Positions 62,693 through 64,000 of a stretch of 64,000 nt of DNA are shown here, one piece after another. Made by a program: the position numbers and the translations under genes. The notes beneath the pieces are model-generated. The model was not told the DNA's origin. It ran no database searches and worked only from the letters and a program-made list of their open reading frames with translations. How positions within the stretch are numbered: the stretch's first letter is position 1; each line of letters opens with the position of its first letter. The stretch comes from an uncultured Tateyamaria sp. Its GTDB lineage: Bacteria; Pseudomonadota; Alphaproteobacteria; Rhodobacterales; Rhodobacteraceae. The stretch is taken from the NCBI RefSeq assembly GCF_947488715.1, contig NZ_CANLAG010000003.1, positions 62,001 through 126,000 of the forward strand, read 5' to 3'.

Positions 62693-63679
62693 TCACGGCA
62701 GCGCGTTCAGGATAATACGCACGGTACTGGCGTGCACGTCGGCGCGGTCAATGCCGGGGAGGTCTGTAAAAATGTCGATCTGTTGTGCCAGATTTGCGTC
62801 TGCGGGTAGTCCAAGGAACGTATAGTGGCCCACACCCGGACCCATATCATGGTGCACAAACGCTCGGTTATACGATGCCAGCCAGTCTGCGCCGTGTTCT
62901 GTTGGCGCCTCGGCATCAAGTTGCGCAGTGATCAGATGGACCGGGGTGGCGATGTCACGCAAAGATGTCTCGGAAAACGCACGCACAGGGGGTGGGGGCG
63001 CAATTGCGATCACACAATCTACACGCGGATCGGTATAGTCCGCTTCCTGCCGGTCCCAGGACGCGCGGAACACGGCACTGTTTGCCATAAGATCTGGCAG
63101 GGACTGCATCACATCCGGGCATTCGCGCGGCCCTTCCAGGTGGGTCCCGTTTTCGGCGTGCCATGCCTCAAACCTTTGCCACGCCGTTCTGGCCCCGACC
63201 AACGCAAGCGCTGTGTAAGCCCCAAGCGAGAACCCGATCACAGTGACGGCCGCCGTATCCAGACGGTTCGCAAACGGGCCATGGTGCGCAAGTTCAGACA
63301 AAAGCGCACTCATATCAGCGGCGCGGTCCCACCAGCACAGGAACCCCTCCGGGCGGACATCGACGCCCGAATTGCCATGATGATTGGCACCAATCACCAC
63401 ATACCCTTCCGCAGCCAGCGCGCAACCGATCCAGCCCAGGCTTTCTGCTGACCCGCCCGTCCCATGCGACAACAAAACAACGGGCAGACGGTCCGATCCG
63501 ACCACGGTCGCATCCTGCACCACGTCGCCGGGATCAAAGAACGTTTTGGTTGGCGCTGCGCCTGAGGTGTCAGTGCAGGGATACCAGGCACTCCACGCCA
63601 GCGGGCGCGGCCCCGTGCCGTCCCAGTTCCGTTGCGCGTGGTCCAGTGCCACACCCGTCCGATACCCGCAAAACGCCAT
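62693..63679 (-). CDS. Alpha/beta hydrolase, dienelactone hydrolase or PAF-acetylhydrolase-like
   Basis: 328 residues from the ATG at 63679 (GGAGG six bases upstream). The strand-turn PVVLLSHGTGGSAESLGW gives the oxyanion region and GFSLGAYTA the nucleophile elbow Ser. The likely acid is in the LITAQLDAEAP stretch, and the His in GVGHYTFLG. No signal peptide. Substrate unknown. Confidence 0.8.
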   Translation of the reverse strand: MAFCGYRTGVALDHAQRNWDGTGPRPLAWSAWYPCTDTSGAAPTKTFFDPGDVVQDATVVGSDRLPVVLLSHGTGGSAESLGWIGCALAAEGYVVIGANHHGNSGVDVRPEGFLCWWDRAADMSALLSELAHHGPFANRLDTAAVTVIGFSLGAYTALALVGARTAWQRFEAWHAENGTHLEGPRECPDVMQSLPDLMANSAVFRASWDRQEADYTDPRVDCVIAIAPPPPVRAFSETSLRDIATPVHLITAQLDAEAPTEHGADWLASYNRAFVHHDMGPGVGHYTFLGLPADANLAQQIDIFTDLPGIDRADVHASTVRIILNALP

Positions 63680-63742
63680 GACCTGTCCTCCTTCCGCCAA
63701 AGGAGGTCGAAATATTTGAACAAATTCAACAGGTTTCTGTAG

Positions 63743-64000
63743 CTACACCACGCGTGCCGTCAGAATGCGCAACGCAGCGGCCCCAAAGAACAGCGCAAAG
63801 GCCGCCTCGAACAGCCGCTTGGCGCGGGTATAGGCGCGCATCATCGGAGCAGACGAAAAGATGAACGCATAACCGTGAAAAACGATGAAACTCTGCGCGC
63901 CCACGGACAGGATAACGACCAACAGCGCAGTGACCGGCGTGTCCGGCGGCACACCCACCGAATAGAGCGCGCCAAAGAACAGCACCGCCTTTGGGTTCGT
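63743..64000 (-). CDS. LysE/RhtB family exporter, C-terminal part only
   Basis: The frame ends at TAG (63743-63745) and is open to the right edge, about 85 residues. It begins TNPKAVLFFGALYSVGV, where NPKA is the hallmark of LysE/RhtB amino-acid exporters, and continues with hydrophobic helices VTALLVVILSVGAQSFIVFHGY and LFEAAFALFFGAAALRIL. The N-terminal half lies outside. An internal GTG at 63985 is not a real start. Confidence 0.85.
   Translation of the reverse strand, partial: TNPKAVLFFGALYSVGVPPDTPVTALLVVILSVGAQSFIVFHGYAFIFSSAPMMRAYTRAKRLFEAAFALFFGAAALRILTARVV

Overview
The window is chromosomal DNA from an alphaproteobacterium, most probably of the Roseobacter/Rhodobacteraceae group. 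The evidence is the GC-rich coding sequence, the heterotetrameric sarcosine oxidase set soxBDAG, the NasT/NasS-controlled nitrate assimilation operon, a RibB fused to a degenerate GTP cyclohydrolase-like domain, the neighbourhood nrdR-ribD...ribE-ribB-ribH-nusB, and uvrC-pgsA-moaD-moaE. No rRNA, tRNA, insertion sequence, phage or CRISPR array was seen. The gene at each edge is cut by the window (nasA on the left, a LysE-family exporter on the right).

Layout. 1-11.2 kb, minus strand: one nitrate assimilation unit transcribed right to left as nasT, nasS, nrtA, nrtB, a tandem nrtC/D ATPase, nirB, nirD, nasA. It imports nitrate or nitrite, reduces nitrate to nitrite (NasA) and nitrite to ammonium (NirBD). 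The leader before nrtA carries two A1/G4 hexaloop hairpins whose second stem overlaps an intrinsic terminator, the signature of NasT antitermination. 11.4-14.5 kb, plus: an FAD oxidoreductase, a uronate-dehydrogenase-like SDR and a beta-hydroxyacid dehydrogenase. 15.0-17.5 kb, minus: three Tad/TadG-like secreted-surface proteins. 17.8 kb: glutamate dehydrogenase. 20.4-25.5 kb: soxBDAG. 25.9-29.9 kb: dnaG and rpoD, followed by small secreted proteins, including a tandem paralogous pair.

32-41.3 kb: nrdR-ribD and ribE-ribB(X)-ribH-nusB, with an oppositely oriented capsule module (kpsS, wza-like lipoprotein, kpsC) between ribD and ribE. 41.4-43.1 kb: a lower-GC adenylate cyclase/TPR gene that appears to have displaced the 5' part of a small membrane-protein gene, whose 3' remnant survives at 43.2-43.4 kb. 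43.4-50.6 kb: a quinone oxidoreductase, an EamA exporter, a CoxG-like protein, an ABC-2 exporter, an S49 peptidase with a 55-residue CxC microprotein and a Ca/Na antiporter, and an SDR. 50.6-50.9 kb: an AT-rich intergenic stretch with two DnaA-box-like sites. 50.9-54.2 kb: uvrC, pgsA, moaD, moaE. 54.2-57.5 kb, minus: an OmpA-family protein, a coiled-coil membrane protein and ubiA. 57.5-61.1 kb, plus: rsmE, a GNAT protein, a membrane protein and gshA. 61.2-64 kb, minus: a GbsR-type regulator with two membrane proteins, an alpha/beta hydrolase and the LysE fragment.

Most units are tightly coupled by 4-base ATGA/GTGA overlaps, which supports the operon assignments and several of the chosen starts. 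The points most worth a second look are the three-hairpin nrt leader, the asymmetric tandem ATPase, the nrdR leader with alternating C5/G5 tracts, the capsule insertion in the rib locus, the truncated membrane-protein gene beside the cyclase, and the CxC microprotein.
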